This document shows, piece after piece, positions 25,183-34,041 of a stretch of 64,000 nucleotides of DNA. The stretch lies in contig NZ_JAJFZM010000017.1 in NCBI RefSeq assembly GCF_020733705.1, positions 62,001 through 126,000 of the forward strand, read 5' to 3'. Every line of letters begins with the position of its first letter. Positions within the stretch are counted from its first letter, which is position 1. The notes beneath the pieces were generated by a model. The model did no database searches and was not told the DNA's origin. It saw only the letters and a program-made list of their open reading frames with translations. Both the position numbers and the translations under genes were made by a program. The DNA comes from Nocardia australiensis (lineage in GTDB: Bacteria; Actinomycetota; Actinomycetes; Mycobacteriales; Mycobacteriaceae).

Positions 25183-26211
25183 TCAACTTCGCTGCGCCTC
25201 CGTCCGCACACCGCCACCCGTGTCCGGGGCCGCGTCGCTGCGGATATCGATCCGCCAGCCGGTCAGGCGGGCGGCCAGCCGCGCGTTCTGCCCCTCCTTG
25301 CCGATGGCGAGCGAGAGCTGGAAGTCCGGCACCACTACGCGAGCGGCGCGCGCCTCGGCATCGACGACGGTGACCGAAACCACCTTCGACGGTGAGAGCG
25401 CATTGCCGACGAAGGTCGCCGGGTCGTCCGCGTAATCGATGATGTCGATCTTCTCGCCGGCCAGCTCGCTCATGACGTTGCGCACCCGCTGCCCCATCGG
25501 GCCGATGCAGGCGCCCTTGGCGTTCACACCGGACACGGTGGTGCGCACCGCGATCTTGGAACGGTGCCCGGCCTCGCGCGCGACGGCGACGATCTCGACC
25601 GATCCGTCCGCGATCTCCGGAACCTCCAGCGCGAACAGCCTGCGCACCAAATTCGGGTGCGTCCGCGACAGAGTGATCTGCGGGCCGCGCGGGCCGCGCG
25701 AGACACCGACGACGTAGCACTTGATCCGGTCGCCGTGCTCGTAGGTCTCGCCGGGCACCTGCTCGGCGGGCGGAATCAGCCCCTCCGCGCCGTGTAACTC
25801 GCTGCCGATGCGCACCACGATGGTGCCACGGGCATTGGCACGCGCGTCACGCTGCACCACGCCACCCACGATGTCGCCCTCATGGGTGGCGAACTCGCCG
25901 AAGGACTTTTCGTTCTCCGCGTCACGCAGTCGCTGCAACACCACCTGACGCGCGGTGGTCGCCGCGATCCGGCCGAATCCCTCTGGGGTGTCGTCCCATT
26001 CGGAGATGGTGTTGCCGTCGGCGTCGACCTCCATCGCCATCACCCGCACCACACCGGTCTTCTGGTTGATGTCGATGCGGGCGTTCGGCTGGTGCCCTTC
26101 GGTGTGCCGGTAGGCGGTGAGCAATGCCGACTCGATGGCGGAGATCACGGCCTCGATCGAGATCCCCTTGTCGGCGACAATCGCGCGCAGGGCTTCGATT
26201 TCGATGTTCAT
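25183..26211 (-). CDS. nusA: Transcription termination/antitermination factor NusA
   Basis: NusA binds RNA polymerase and nascent RNA to control pausing, termination and rRNA antitermination. The 342-aa protein has the N-terminal polymerase-binding domain (ALRAIVADKGISIEAVISAI), the S1 domain (EGDIVGGVVQRDARANARGT) and two KH domains (VNAKGACIGPMGQRVRNVM and VPDFQLSLAIGKEGQNARLA). It lacks the C-terminal acidic repeats of enterobacterial NusA, normal for actinobacteria. ATG 26211 overlaps the rimP stop by 4 nt (ATGA). Confidence 0.96.
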   Translation of the reverse strand: MNIEIEALRAIVADKGISIEAVISAIESALLTAYRHTEGHQPNARIDINQKTGVVRVMAMEVDADGNTISEWDDTPEGFGRIAATTARQVVLQRLRDAENEKSFGEFATHEGDIVGGVVQRDARANARGTIVVRIGSELHGAEGLIPPAEQVPGETYEHGDRIKCYVVGVSRGPRGPQITLSRTHPNLVRRLFALEVPEIADGSVEIVAVAREAGHRSKIAVRTTVSGVNAKGACIGPMGQRVRNVMSELAGEKIDIIDYADDPATFVGNALSPSKVVSVTVVDAEARAARVVVPDFQLSLAIGKEGQNARLAARLTGWRIDIRSDAAPDTGGGVRTEAQRS

Positions 26212-26942
26212 TCCACGATCCCTTCGGTCTGCGAATCGGACGCTGTTGCTGATTGCGGCAGTGCTTCGATATTTCCTCGAACGTCCGCGACATCGGGGTG
26301 CGGCGCTCGAACGCCGTCCGCGAATCCGCCTTCGTTGTCTTCCTGTCCCGGCACTGGACGGCCGGGGATTACTCCACCCGCGAGTTCCAGCTCGCGCGCA
26401 CCGGGCGGGTTGAACTCGACCTGCACGACCGCGTGGGCGATATCGGCGAGCGGGATGTTCACCCGGCGCGGGTTACGTTTGCCACCGAGCACCAGCGCCA
26501 CGGAGTCGTCGCTCAGCTCGCCTACCCTGGCCTCGAACCTGTCCGAACCGCCGGTTTCGGGCGCGGGTGCCCCCTGACGCAATGAGATACGAACCTTGCG
26601 CCCGCGCGCTCGCCGCCAGTGTCGTGCGACGGTGAGCGGGCGATCGATGCCCGGCGTGGTGACCTCCAGCAGATACGGCGTCTCACCGAAATCGCCTGCC
26701 TCGTCGAACAGGTCCGAGAGACCCGTGCTGATCTCGGCGATGGTGTCGAGATCGGCGGCATCGTCGCTGTCGAGGACAACCTGCACCCGAACCGATGGAT
26801 CGCTCCGCTGGCTCTGCTCCTCGGCCCGCGCTTGCGTGTGCTTGCCGGCCGTCGAAATCTCGACGCCCTCGAGGTCGAATCCTCGGCGTTCGACGAGTCC
26901 AGCAACCAGCTGGCTCAGCCTTTCCTCGGTCGGCATCGGCAT
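26208..26942 (-). CDS. rimP: Ribosome maturation factor RimP
   Basis: RimP assists 30S subunit assembly before RbfA and RimM. The 244-aa protein has the expected N-terminal domain (LSQLVAGLVERRGFDLEGVE), the catalytic-looking DADDLDTIAEIS-like region and the conserved YLLEVTTPGIDRPLT. A C-terminal SH3-like domain ends near VVQVEFNPP. Beyond this are about 65 residues rich in acidic and small residues (GRPVPGQEDNEGGFADGV), longer than most homologues. It heads the rimP-nusA-ylxR-infB cluster and is coupled to nusA by ATGA. Confidence 0.93.
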   Translation of the reverse strand: MPMPTEERLSQLVAGLVERRGFDLEGVEISTAGKHTQARAEEQSQRSDPSVRVQVVLDSDDAADLDTIAEISTGLSDLFDEAGDFGETPYLLEVTTPGIDRPLTVARHWRRARGRKVRISLRQGAPAPETGGSDRFEARVGELSDDSVALVLGGKRNPRRVNIPLADIAHAVVQVEFNPPGARELELAGGVIPGRPVPGQEDNEGGFADGVRAPHPDVADVRGNIEALPQSATASDSQTEGIVE

Positions 26943-27130
26943 GGTGGGGCGGCTCCTGGTTCAGTTGTGACGCGGCGGGGCAAATTTTCTACCGAAGGTC
27001 TAGCGTAACGCGCCACGAGAGTGTAAGGGACCAGCGCCCTCAGACAAGTTCGCCGTGCCCACAGCAGTCTGCCCGCCAAGGATCCGCACGCTCGAGGCGT
27101 GATTCTTAGTGGGCGAGCAAGTCTGGCACG

Positions 27131-27742
27131 ATGGTGCGCGTGCCCATCCGCCTTCCCGCCCTGCCGCACGCCGGGTGCACCTCCGGCATCCTCCTTGACC
27201 GGCACGATCCCCGTCCATCGTCGGTCGATCGTCGCACCGCGTTGCGACTGGCGGGCGGTACGACAATGGGAGCGCTCGCCGTCGGCGCTGCGGCAGGTTG
27301 CGCCGACGACACCGTCTACGAGCCGGATCCACTTGCCGCGCAAGAGTTTATGGCCCGCGCCGACGCCGCGGCCGCAACCGCGGCGATCGCGCTGACGCCG
27401 CAGCGGCACAGCGCGTTGACCACAGTCGCGACCGAACGCACCGCACATGCCGACGCGCTGCTCGCCGAGATCAACCGGGTGATCGGCGTCTACGGCGACG
27501 GCACGACCCCGGCTCACCGCACCCGCGCGGTCGACGCGCCCGCCGGGGCCTCCGCCCCGGCCACCTCGGGGGCGGCGGTACCGCCGGTGGCACCGCCCAC
27601 CATCGAGGAGCTGCGCGATCGTCTCGTCACGTCCCAGCAGTCGGCCGCCGAGCTCGCGCGCGGCCAATCGGGTTATCGCGCCGGTCTGCTGGCCTCCATC
27701 AGTGCGGCCTGCGCGACCGAAGCGGGGGTATTGCTGACATGA
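27131..27742 (+). CDS. Putative exported lipoprotein (Rv2843-like)
   Basis: A 203-aa alanine-rich protein divergent from rimP. The N terminus holds a twin-arginine-like DRRTALRLAG, a hydrophobic stretch and a lipobox-like VGAAAGC. It is therefore probably exported and lipid-anchored, although about 40 residues precede the twin arginine and a later start is possible. The rest is Ala/Thr-rich helical sequence with a proline-rich spacer (APATSGAAVPPVAPP). Its stop overlaps the start of the ferritin-like gene (ATGA). The pair resembles Rv2843-Rv2844 of M. tuberculosis by position and composition. Function unknown. Confidence 0.7.
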   Translation: MVRVPIRLPALPHAGCTSGILLDRHDPRPSSVDRRTALRLAGGTTMGALAVGAAAGCADDTVYEPDPLAAQEFMARADAAAATAAIALTPQRHSALTTVATERTAHADALLAEINRVIGVYGDGTTPAHRTRAVDAPAGASAPATSGAAVPPVAPPTIEELRDRLVTSQQSAAELARGQSGYRAGLLASISAACATEAGVLLT

Positions 27743-28173
27743 CCGACGCCGAACGCCGAGCCCTGCTCGACGCACTGAACGCCGAATACGCGGCGGTATA
27801 CGCCTACGGTGTGATCGGCGCCTACGCCTCCCACGAGCGCGACCGCATCATCAGCCAATACAGCGCCGCCCACCGGTCCCGCCGCGACAGCACCGTCGAC
27901 GCACTCGCGGCGGCGGGTGCCGCAGTACCCCCCTCCGACGCCGCCTATACGACGCCGTTCCCGGTGGACGATCCGATCCCGGCGGCACATTTGGCGGTCA
28001 CCGTAGAATCCGATTGCGCGGCCGCCTGGCGCTCTGTTGTGGAACGCGCCGAGTCCGAACCCGTCCGCCGGACCGGCATCGACGCCCTCACCGAATCCGC
28101 TGTGCGCCTTGCCACTTGGCAGTCGATCCTGGGCACGAACCCGCCGACGGTCGCCTTCCCCGGCAAGGTTTGA
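27739..28173 (+). CDS. DUF4439 ferritin-like domain protein (Rv2844-like)
   Basis: A 144-aa helical protein starting MTDAERRALLDALNAEYAAVYAYGV, followed by HERDRIISQYSAAHRSRRD. This resembles the DUF4439 ferritin-like four-helix family, with Glu/His residues in the first two helices that could bind metal. ATG 27739 overlaps the upstream stop codon, so it is translated together with the lipoprotein. No enzymatic role is known. A large hairpin follows the gene. Confidence 0.8.
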   Translation: MTDAERRALLDALNAEYAAVYAYGVIGAYASHERDRIISQYSAAHRSRRDSTVDALAAAGAAVPPSDAAYTTPFPVDDPIPAAHLAVTVESDCAAAWRSVVERAESEPVRRTGIDALTESAVRLATWQSILGTNPPTVAFPGKV

Positions 28174-28315
28174 CCACGCGTCAGGGCATACAACATCGTG
28201 CCTTTCCCGTGCGCTCGCCTACGCGACACGGCTCCGTCGGCGGAGATCCACACATCCGGTCGCAACACGCGTCGGCAACCGCGATTAATGAACCGACGCA
28301 GCGGCCACACGGCAT

Positions 28316-28367
28316 GCGGCGGCCGATCTGGATGGGTGTCGAACCCGGACCCAGAATCGGCCGCCGC
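28316..28367. terminator. Large hairpin between convergent genes
   Basis: Perfect 12-nt arms GCGGCGGCCGAT (28316-28327) and ATCGGCCGCCGC (28356-28367) enclose a loop that itself pairs (TGGGT with ACCC). It lies between the convergent ferritin-like and acyl-CoA dehydrogenase genes and could terminate transcription from both sides. Confidence 0.6.
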
Positions 28368-28390
28368 ACCGTAGATCGATCGACCGCGCG

Positions 28391-30142
28391 CTACGGGCGC
28401 ATCGCGTAGACGCCGTCGCAGGACGCGACCTGGTTCCATACCCGGTTGAAACGCTCGCGGTCGCCCGCCGGACTGCGCAGCGCGCCGATCGCCCATTCCT
28501 GTTGTGCCGCAGTGGCGGACGGCTTGCCGTACAGGGTGGTGGCGTAGCCGTTGAAGTCGCGGATCTGGAAGTCGAAGATCTGATCCAGCACGTCACGGTC
28601 CAGACCGGTGATCGCGGCCTGCTCCAGGATGAGCTGGCCGTAGACCACCAGGGAGAACAGGTGGCCGATGGTCAGCATGAAGTCCAGATCCCGCTGCTGG
28701 CCGGCATCGGGGGCCGCGGTGGTCAGCAGCGTGCGCAATGCCTGGGCCTGCTCATAGAAGCGGGCCACATTCGCGATATCGGTGCGCTTTTCATACACCG
28801 GGGTCCAATCGGCGAACTGCACCTTGCCCGCACCACGGGCCGGGCCCTGCCGCCAGAAGAACGCATCGTCGGCCGCGTCGAGGCGGGTGCCGACCTCCGG
28901 GTAGTCCTTCGGGTTGAACAGGTAGTTCGGCATGAACTTGAGGATCTGGCCGACATTGACGTGCACGGTGCCCTCGAGCCGAGGCAGGGTGCCGATATAG
29001 CGGGCGACCTGGGCGAAATAGGTGTTCTTCTCGAAACCCTTCGCGGCCAGCACATCCAGCAGCAGCGTCATGACGGTCTCGCCCTCGGAGGTCACCTTGG
29101 ACTTGGTCATCGGGTTGAACAGCAGGTAGCGCCGGTCCTCGAGGCTCGCGGTGCGGAAGTAGTCCACGGCCCGATCGCTGAACAGCTTCATCGCCGTGAT
29201 GCGCGCGTATGCGTCGACGAAATTCGTTCGCACATGCGGGAATTCGGTAACCGAGTGGCCGTAGAGGATGCGGTTGTTCGAGTGCGTGATGGCCTCGTAG
29301 AAGGAGTGCTCGACCATGCCGATGCTGCCGTGGCAGAGATTGAACTTGCCGACGTTGACGGTATTCAGTGCCGCCGAGAAGGCGTCCGGGCCGGTCGAGA
29401 GGATGTCGGCGGCGGTCACCGGGTAGTCGTGCAGCGCGAAGGTGCTGACATACAACTGCCCGTGGATCACATTGTCGATGAGTTCGTAGTCGTCGTGACG
29501 ACTGTCGGCGGCGAACCACACATAGCCATCGGCGCCCTCGATATCGGCGCGCCGGGAGAACACCGACACCATGCTGGCGACATTGCCGTTGCCGATGTAG
29601 TACTTGGTGCCGTTGGCGCGGAACAGAATTCCCGCCTCGTCGTCGGGGCTACCGGGCTCGGTCGGCGTGAGAATCAGGTCCGTGTTGTAGATATCGGCGC
29701 CGTGATCGCGCTCGGACAGGCCGAACGCCATCACCTGACCGTCGACGAGGTCGGCGGCGGCACGCTTCTTCGCCGGCTCGTTGTCGCTCTGCCAGATCGG
29801 GCCGAGGCCCAGAATGGTGACCTGTTCGGCGTACCAGTACGCGAGACCGTAGAAGCCGAAGATCTCCGAGAGCGCCGCGTTGCGGGCCGCGTCCCAGCGG
29901 CGGTTCTCGTCACCGTCGGCGTAGGCGGCGGGTGTCAGGAAGGTCGCGAACAACTTTTCCTTCTTCGCGAACTCCAGGAAGTCCGACACCCATACCGCGT
30001 CCGCGTCGTCGGCGAGCAGTTGCCGCTTGCCCCGCGATTCGAACCACTCGATGGTGGCCTTCAGCAGCCGTCGCGTCTCGGCGTCGAATTGCTGCGGATC
30101 GTAGGTGGCGGGGTTGAACAACAGCGCGTCGGTGCTCGTCAT
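28391..30142 (-). CDS. Acyl-CoA dehydrogenase family flavoprotein
   Basis: A 583-aa member of the acyl-CoA dehydrogenase superfamily, longer than the classical 380-400 aa enzymes. The FAD/substrate region shows QVMAFGLSERDHGADIYNTD and LFRANGTKYYIGNGNVASM, followed by FNLCHGSIGMVEHSFYEAI in the C-terminal helical domain. It presumably oxidises an acyl-CoA with FAD. It is separated from proS by a hairpin and has a possible operator about 70 nt upstream. There is no neighbouring beta-oxidation gene, so the substrate cannot be inferred. Confidence 0.85.
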   Translation of the reverse strand: MTSTDALLFNPATYDPQQFDAETRRLLKATIEWFESRGKRQLLADDADAVWVSDFLEFAKKEKLFATFLTPAAYADGDENRRWDAARNAALSEIFGFYGLAYWYAEQVTILGLGPIWQSDNEPAKKRAAADLVDGQVMAFGLSERDHGADIYNTDLILTPTEPGSPDDEAGILFRANGTKYYIGNGNVASMVSVFSRRADIEGADGYVWFAADSRHDDYELIDNVIHGQLYVSTFALHDYPVTAADILSTGPDAFSAALNTVNVGKFNLCHGSIGMVEHSFYEAITHSNNRILYGHSVTEFPHVRTNFVDAYARITAMKLFSDRAVDYFRTASLEDRRYLLFNPMTKSKVTSEGETVMTLLLDVLAAKGFEKNTYFAQVARYIGTLPRLEGTVHVNVGQILKFMPNYLFNPKDYPEVGTRLDAADDAFFWRQGPARGAGKVQFADWTPVYEKRTDIANVARFYEQAQALRTLLTTAAPDAGQQRDLDFMLTIGHLFSLVVYGQLILEQAAITGLDRDVLDQIFDFQIRDFNGYATTLYGKPSATAAQQEWAIGALRSPAGDRERFNRVWNQVASCDGVYAMRP

Positions 30143-30210
30143 ACGCGCTAACTTACCAGCGGGTAACAGCCGGTCGGAGTGGGTCCGCGATTGCCTGTGC
30201 CAGCGTTTTG

Positions 30211-30226
30211 CCTACGCGACCGTAGG
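30211..30226. promoter_or_regulatory. Palindrome upstream of the acyl-CoA dehydrogenase
   Basis: CCTACG-CGAC-CGTAGG lies 69 nt upstream of the dehydrogenase start. The CTACG-N4-CGTAG form is typical of TetR-family operators near lipid genes in mycolic-acid bacteria. No candidate regulator is adjacent, so this is suggestive only. Confidence 0.35.
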
Positions 30227-30271
30227 TTGCGCCGACAGGCCGAGGCAACATCGGAGATTGCCAGCCGAATG

Positions 30272-30294
30272 GGTCGCTGCCATCGGCAGCGACC
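30272..30294 (-). terminator. Hairpin downstream of proS
   Basis: GGTCGCTGCC (30272-30281) and GGCAGCGACC (30285-30294) form a perfect 10-bp stem with a 3-nt loop, about 30 nt past the proS stop codon. There is no U-tract. Likely terminates proS before the acyl-CoA dehydrogenase gene. Confidence 0.65.
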
Positions 30295-30323
30295 GCACTT
30301 GCCGGAACATCTGCCCGGTCGGC

Positions 30324-32087
30324 CTATCGTCCGCCGCGCACCCGCGCTAGCACCGATTCCACCACCGATTCGGCAGGCACCTCGGTGGATTCGCCGGTGA
30401 ACCGATCGCGGATCTCGACCTTGCCCTCGGCCCAGCCGCGGCCGACGACCACGATCAACGGAACGCCGATCAGCTCGGAATCCTTGAACTTCACGCCGGG
30501 CGAGGCCTTGCGGTCGTCGAGGACGACCTCGAGACCGGCCGTATCCAATTGCGCGGCAACCTGTTCGCCGCCCTCTCGCGCGGAGTCGTCCTTGTTCGCG
30601 ATGACGACGTGCACATCGAACGGAGCGACCTCAGCCGGCCAGCGCAGGCCCTTCTCGTCGTGCTGCTGCTCGGCGATCACCGCGACCATGCGGGAGACGC
30701 CGACGCCGTAGGAACCCATGGTCAGCCGGACCGGCTTGCCGTTCTCACCGAGCACATCGACATCGAACGCGTTGGTGTACTTGTTGCCGAGTTGGAAGAT
30801 GTGCCCGATCTCGATTCCGCGCGCGGAGACCAGCGGGCCGCGACCGTCGGGCGAGGGGTCGCCGTCGCGGACCTCGGCGGCCTCGATGGTGCCGTCGGGG
30901 GTGAAGTCACGCCCGGCCACCAGACCCACGACGTGCTTGCCCGGCTCGTCGGCGCCGGTGATCCAGGATGTGCCGGTCACCACGCGCGGGTCGACGAGAT
31001 ACCGAACCCCGTTGGCCAGCAACGCCTTCGGGCCGATGTAACCCTTCACCAGGAAGGGGTTCTCGGCGAAGTCGGCCTCGGTGAGCAACTCGACCTCGGC
31101 GGGTTCGACCGATGCGCCGAGACGCTTGGTGTCGACCTCGCGGTCGCCGGGGAGGCCGATGCCGAGGATCTCGTGCTTGCCGCCGGGGTGGCGCAGCTTG
31201 ACGATGACATTCTTGAGCGTGTCCGCGGCGGTCACCGGTCGGCCGAACTGCTCGGCGATACCGGCGGCGTTCGCCCAGTCCACCAGGGTCGCGATGGTCG
31301 GAGTGTCGGCGGTGTCATGGATGACCGCGGCGGGTTGTCCCTCGATCGGCAACGGCGCGGGCGCGGGCGTGATCACCGCTTCGACATTCGCCGCATAGCC
31401 GGACTCGACGCAGCAGACGTAGGTGTCCTCACCGATCGGACTCTCGGCCAGGAACTCCTCGGACGCGCTGCCACCCATGGCGCCGGCGGTCGCCGCGACG
31501 ATGACGTACTTGACGCCGAGCCGCGCGAAGATCCGCTGGTATGCCTCGCGGTGCGCGTCGTAACTCGCCTTCAGGCCGTCGTCGTCCAGGTCGAAGGAGT
31601 AGGAGTCCTTCATGGTGAACTCGCGGCCGCGCAGAATGCCTGCGCGCGGACGCGCCTCGTCGCGGTACTTGGTCTGGATCTGGTATAGCGTGACCGGAAG
31701 ATCCTTGTAGGAGCTGTATTCGCCCTTCACGGTGAGCGCGAAGAGCTCCTCGTGGGTGGGGCCGAGTAGGTAGTCCCCGCCCTTGCGGTCCCGCAGCCGG
31801 AACAAGGTGTCGCCGTATTCGGTCCACCGGTTGGTGGTCTCGTAGGGCTCGCGCGGCAGCAACGCGGGCAATGAGATCTCCTGGGCGCCGATGGCATCCA
31901 TTTCTTCCCGGACAACCCGCTCCACCGCACGCAGCACCCGCAGCCCCAGCGGCAGCCATGAGTACACGCCCGGAGCGACGCGGCGTACATAGCCGGCGCG
32001 GACTAGCAGTTTATGGCTCGGCACCTCGGCGTCGGCGGGATCGTCACGCAGGGTACGCAGGAAAAGTCGGGAGAGGCGGGTGATCAC
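30324..32087 (-). CDS. proS: Prolyl-tRNA synthetase
   Basis: This class II synthetase charges tRNA-Pro. The 587-aa protein starts MITRLSRLFLRTLRDDPADA. It has motif 1 (VAPGVYSWLPLGLRVLRAVE), motif 2 (YQIQTKYRDEARPRAGILRG) and an internal YbaK-like editing (INS) domain with ATLVDWANAAGI and HPGGKHEILGIGLPGD. Motif 3 is GSYGVGVSRMVAVIAEQ, and a C-terminal anticodon-binding domain ends it. The bacterial-type length with editing domain is normal. Its position after the rimP cluster fits mycobacterial gene order. Confidence 0.97.
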   Translation of the reverse strand: MITRLSRLFLRTLRDDPADAEVPSHKLLVRAGYVRRVAPGVYSWLPLGLRVLRAVERVVREEMDAIGAQEISLPALLPREPYETTNRWTEYGDTLFRLRDRKGGDYLLGPTHEELFALTVKGEYSSYKDLPVTLYQIQTKYRDEARPRAGILRGREFTMKDSYSFDLDDDGLKASYDAHREAYQRIFARLGVKYVIVAATAGAMGGSASEEFLAESPIGEDTYVCCVESGYAANVEAVITPAPAPLPIEGQPAAVIHDTADTPTIATLVDWANAAGIAEQFGRPVTAADTLKNVIVKLRHPGGKHEILGIGLPGDREVDTKRLGASVEPAEVELLTEADFAENPFLVKGYIGPKALLANGVRYLVDPRVVTGTSWITGADEPGKHVVGLVAGRDFTPDGTIEAAEVRDGDPSPDGRGPLVSARGIEIGHIFQLGNKYTNAFDVDVLGENGKPVRLTMGSYGVGVSRMVAVIAEQQHDEKGLRWPAEVAPFDVHVVIANKDDSAREGGEQVAAQLDTAGLEVVLDDRKASPGVKFKDSELIGVPLIVVVGRGWAEGKVEIRDRFTGESTEVPAESVVESVLARVRGGR

Positions 32088-32298
32088 GCAAGGAAGGGTA
32101 GTCGCTGCCCTCGTGATACCTGCAACGCATTATCCATTTCGACACGAGACGGGGGCTCCACCTGGTTATGTCAGGCCACCGCATCCGAGCTCCAGCCGCT
32201 CACGGCGGTATCCAATTCGGCGTCAGCGCTGGCTCTCCGTGGTCACGTGCGCGACCGGCTCCGAGCCCTGACGGCTGACGCCGGTACCGTATCCGCTC

Positions 32299-33042
32299 GT
32301 GCTGGTGCTGCTGCCTCCCTCCGAAACCAAGTCCGACGGTGGTTGCGACGTGCCGCTGGAGCTGTCGTCATTGGCGATGCCGCAACTCACGCCGGTGCGC
32401 GACCGTCTGCTCGACGAAGTGGCCGAACTGGCCGCCGACCCGGCCACCGCTCGCGCCGTGCTCGGCCTCGGCAAGGGGGCCGATATCGAGATCGCTCGCA
32501 ATGCGACCCTGCGCACGTCCCACACCCGCCCCGCGCTGGAGCGCTACACCGGCGTCCTCTACGACGCACTCGACACCCGCTCGTTCACGAAGGCCCAGCG
32601 CGCCAAAGCCGATGCCCGCCTCGCCATCGGCTCGGCCCTGTTCGGCGCCGTCCGCGCCACCGACACGATTCCTGCCTACCGCCTGTCGGGCGGATCGAAA
32701 CTGCCTGGCCTGCCTACACTTTCGGCCCTCTGGCGCGAGGTCCTGCCCGACGCGCTGCACACCGAAGCCGCGGGCGAGCTGGTCATCGACCTCCGCTCCG
32801 GGATCTACCAGCAGTTGGGCCGGGTTCCCGGTGCCATCACCGCCAACGTGCTCACCGAGCATCCCGATGGCACCCGAACCGTGGTGAGCCACTTCAACAA
32901 ACACCACAAGGGCCTGCTCGCCCGCGCCCTGACGCTCACCAGGGCCGACCCCACCGACATTCGAGCGGTCGCCCGCATCGCCACCAAGTCCGGGTTGCGG
33001 ACCGAAATCGCCTCCCCCACTGAACTTCTCATCCTCACCTGA
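32299..33042 (+). CDS. yaaA: YaaA/DUF328 family peroxide stress protein
   Basis: A 247-aa member of the YaaA (DUF328) family. In Escherichia coli YaaA limits intracellular iron during peroxide stress and binds DNA through a helix-hairpin-helix-like fold. The start MLVLLPPSETKSDGG is the family signature, followed by YTGVLYDALD, LFGAVRATDTIPAYRLSG and the C-terminal HFNKHHKGLLARALT. GTG 32299 is the first in-frame start giving this signature. It stands alone, divergent from proS, with a small hairpin after it. Confidence 0.88.
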   Translation: MLVLLPPSETKSDGGCDVPLELSSLAMPQLTPVRDRLLDEVAELAADPATARAVLGLGKGADIEIARNATLRTSHTRPALERYTGVLYDALDTRSFTKAQRAKADARLAIGSALFGAVRATDTIPAYRLSGGSKLPGLPTLSALWREVLPDALHTEAAGELVIDLRSGIYQQLGRVPGAITANVLTEHPDGTRTVVSHFNKHHKGLLARALTLTRADPTDIRAVARIATKSGLRTEIASPTELLILT

Positions 33043-33052
33043 CCAACTGTCT

Positions 33053-33072
33053 CCCCAACCTGAAGGGTGGGG
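33053..33072 (+). terminator. Small hairpin after yaaA
   Basis: CCCCAACC (33053-33060) and GGGTGGGG (33065-33072) pair around a TGAA tetraloop with one mismatch, 11 nt past the yaaA stop. Probable terminator without U-tract. Confidence 0.45.
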
Positions 33073-33145
33073 ATCTCAGGTTCGCACCCCATGTCGGTGA
33101 TCGCGGCGGGCCGCGCGTGTGCGGGAGGCCATGTCGCCCCGACGG

Positions 33146-33166
33146 TTGCCCCTGACGCAGGGTCAA
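33146..33166 (+). promoter_or_regulatory. MerR-type dyad upstream of the hydrolase-MerR cassette
   Basis: An 8-of-10-pair dyad centred on 33156 runs from TTGCCCCTG to CAGGGTCAA, resembling the symmetric site found in the long spacer of MerR/TipA-type promoters. It ends 18 nt before the hydrolase start codon. The MerR protein encoded downstream (34042-34848) is the likely binder. Confidence 0.6.
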
Positions 33167-33184
33167 CCTCTCAGCATGGTTGGC

Positions 33185-34012
33185 ATGACTACGAAAACCA
33201 ATGCGATGCGGCACTTCACGGTCCACCATGACGGTGTCACGATCCCGGTGTCTCGCGGCGGCCGGGGACGACCGCTGGTCCTGTGCCCTGGGCTGAGCTC
33301 GACACAGGCTGACCTGCACGAGCTGACCGAGCTGCTGCGGTGCGACCACGACGTGATGACCTTCGACCTGAGGGGCCATGGCCTCGCCTCGGCCGTCGAC
33401 CGGTACTCCTTCGAGGCGTTCCTCGGCGATCTCGGTGCCGTGATGGCGGAGCTGGGACGCCTCGCCCTGCCCTCGCCGCCGGTGCTCGTGGGCTACTCAC
33501 TGGGCGCGGACCTGGCCGTGCACTATGCCTCCGAGTGTCCTGACGCCGTCGCCGAGCTTGTGCTCATCGACGGAGCGAACCCGGTGCCCGAACCGTTCAT
33601 CATCGAGGCCGACCTGCCGGAGTTCCGCGCGATGTTCGAGGACCCGGCGACGCGGCGCGAGCTCGAGCGGGCCAAGGGCACCCCGCGTCAGGTGTTGCTC
33701 ACCGCGCAGGACATCCTCGATCTGAATCTCGAAATCGATGTGGTGCGGTCCACAATCCTCGACCGGTACCGGAAGATCGACTGTCCGATCAGCATGATCA
33801 TGTCGACCTCGATGGCTGGCGACAGCGGCGAAGGGCGTGCACCGTGGCGCAATCAGAACTGGCGTGCCGGCATCGAGCGGCTCGTCCGGGAGCAGCCGCA
33901 CATCTGCACCTCCTGGCTCGACGCCGATCACCGGCTGGTCTTCACCCACGCCCCGGAAATCGCCCAGATCATCCGGAGTACACAAGGCCCAGCCGGCCAG
34001 GCGGCCTCGTGA
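33185..34012 (+). CDS. Alpha/beta hydrolase
   Basis: A 275-aa alpha/beta-hydrolase fold protein. The oxyanion region is LVLCPGLSSTQADLHEL and the nucleophile elbow is LVGYSLGADLAVHYASE (Ser in GYSLG). The probable acid is in the LIDGAN or later ICTSWLD region, and the catalytic His lies near DADHRLVFTH. ATG 33185 was chosen because the only earlier ATGs overlap the MerR-type dyad. The gene is followed by a MerR regulator and the pair ends in a strong hairpin, so it looks like a self-contained cassette. Substrate unknown; such pairs often act on a xenobiotic or antibiotic ester, which is inference. Confidence 0.85.
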   Translation: MTTKTNAMRHFTVHHDGVTIPVSRGGRGRPLVLCPGLSSTQADLHELTELLRCDHDVMTFDLRGHGLASAVDRYSFEAFLGDLGAVMAELGRLALPSPPVLVGYSLGADLAVHYASECPDAVAELVLIDGANPVPEPFIIEADLPEFRAMFEDPATRRELERAKGTPRQVLLTAQDILDLNLEIDVVRSTILDRYRKIDCPISMIMSTSMAGDSGEGRAPWRNQNWRAGIERLVREQPHICTSWLDADHRLVFTHAPEIAQIIRSTQGPAGQAAS

Positions 34013-34016
34013 ACAG

Positions 34017-34032
34017 CTCCTAGGTCTAGGAG
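34017..34032. promoter_or_regulatory. Short inverted repeat before the MerR gene
   Basis: CTCCTAG-gt-CTAGGAG forms a perfect 7-bp inverted repeat 9 nt before the MerR start. Its right arm doubles as the ribosome-binding site (AGGAG), so folding could limit translation. Sequence seen; function inferred. Confidence 0.4.
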
Positions 34033-34041
34033 ACTGGTCTG

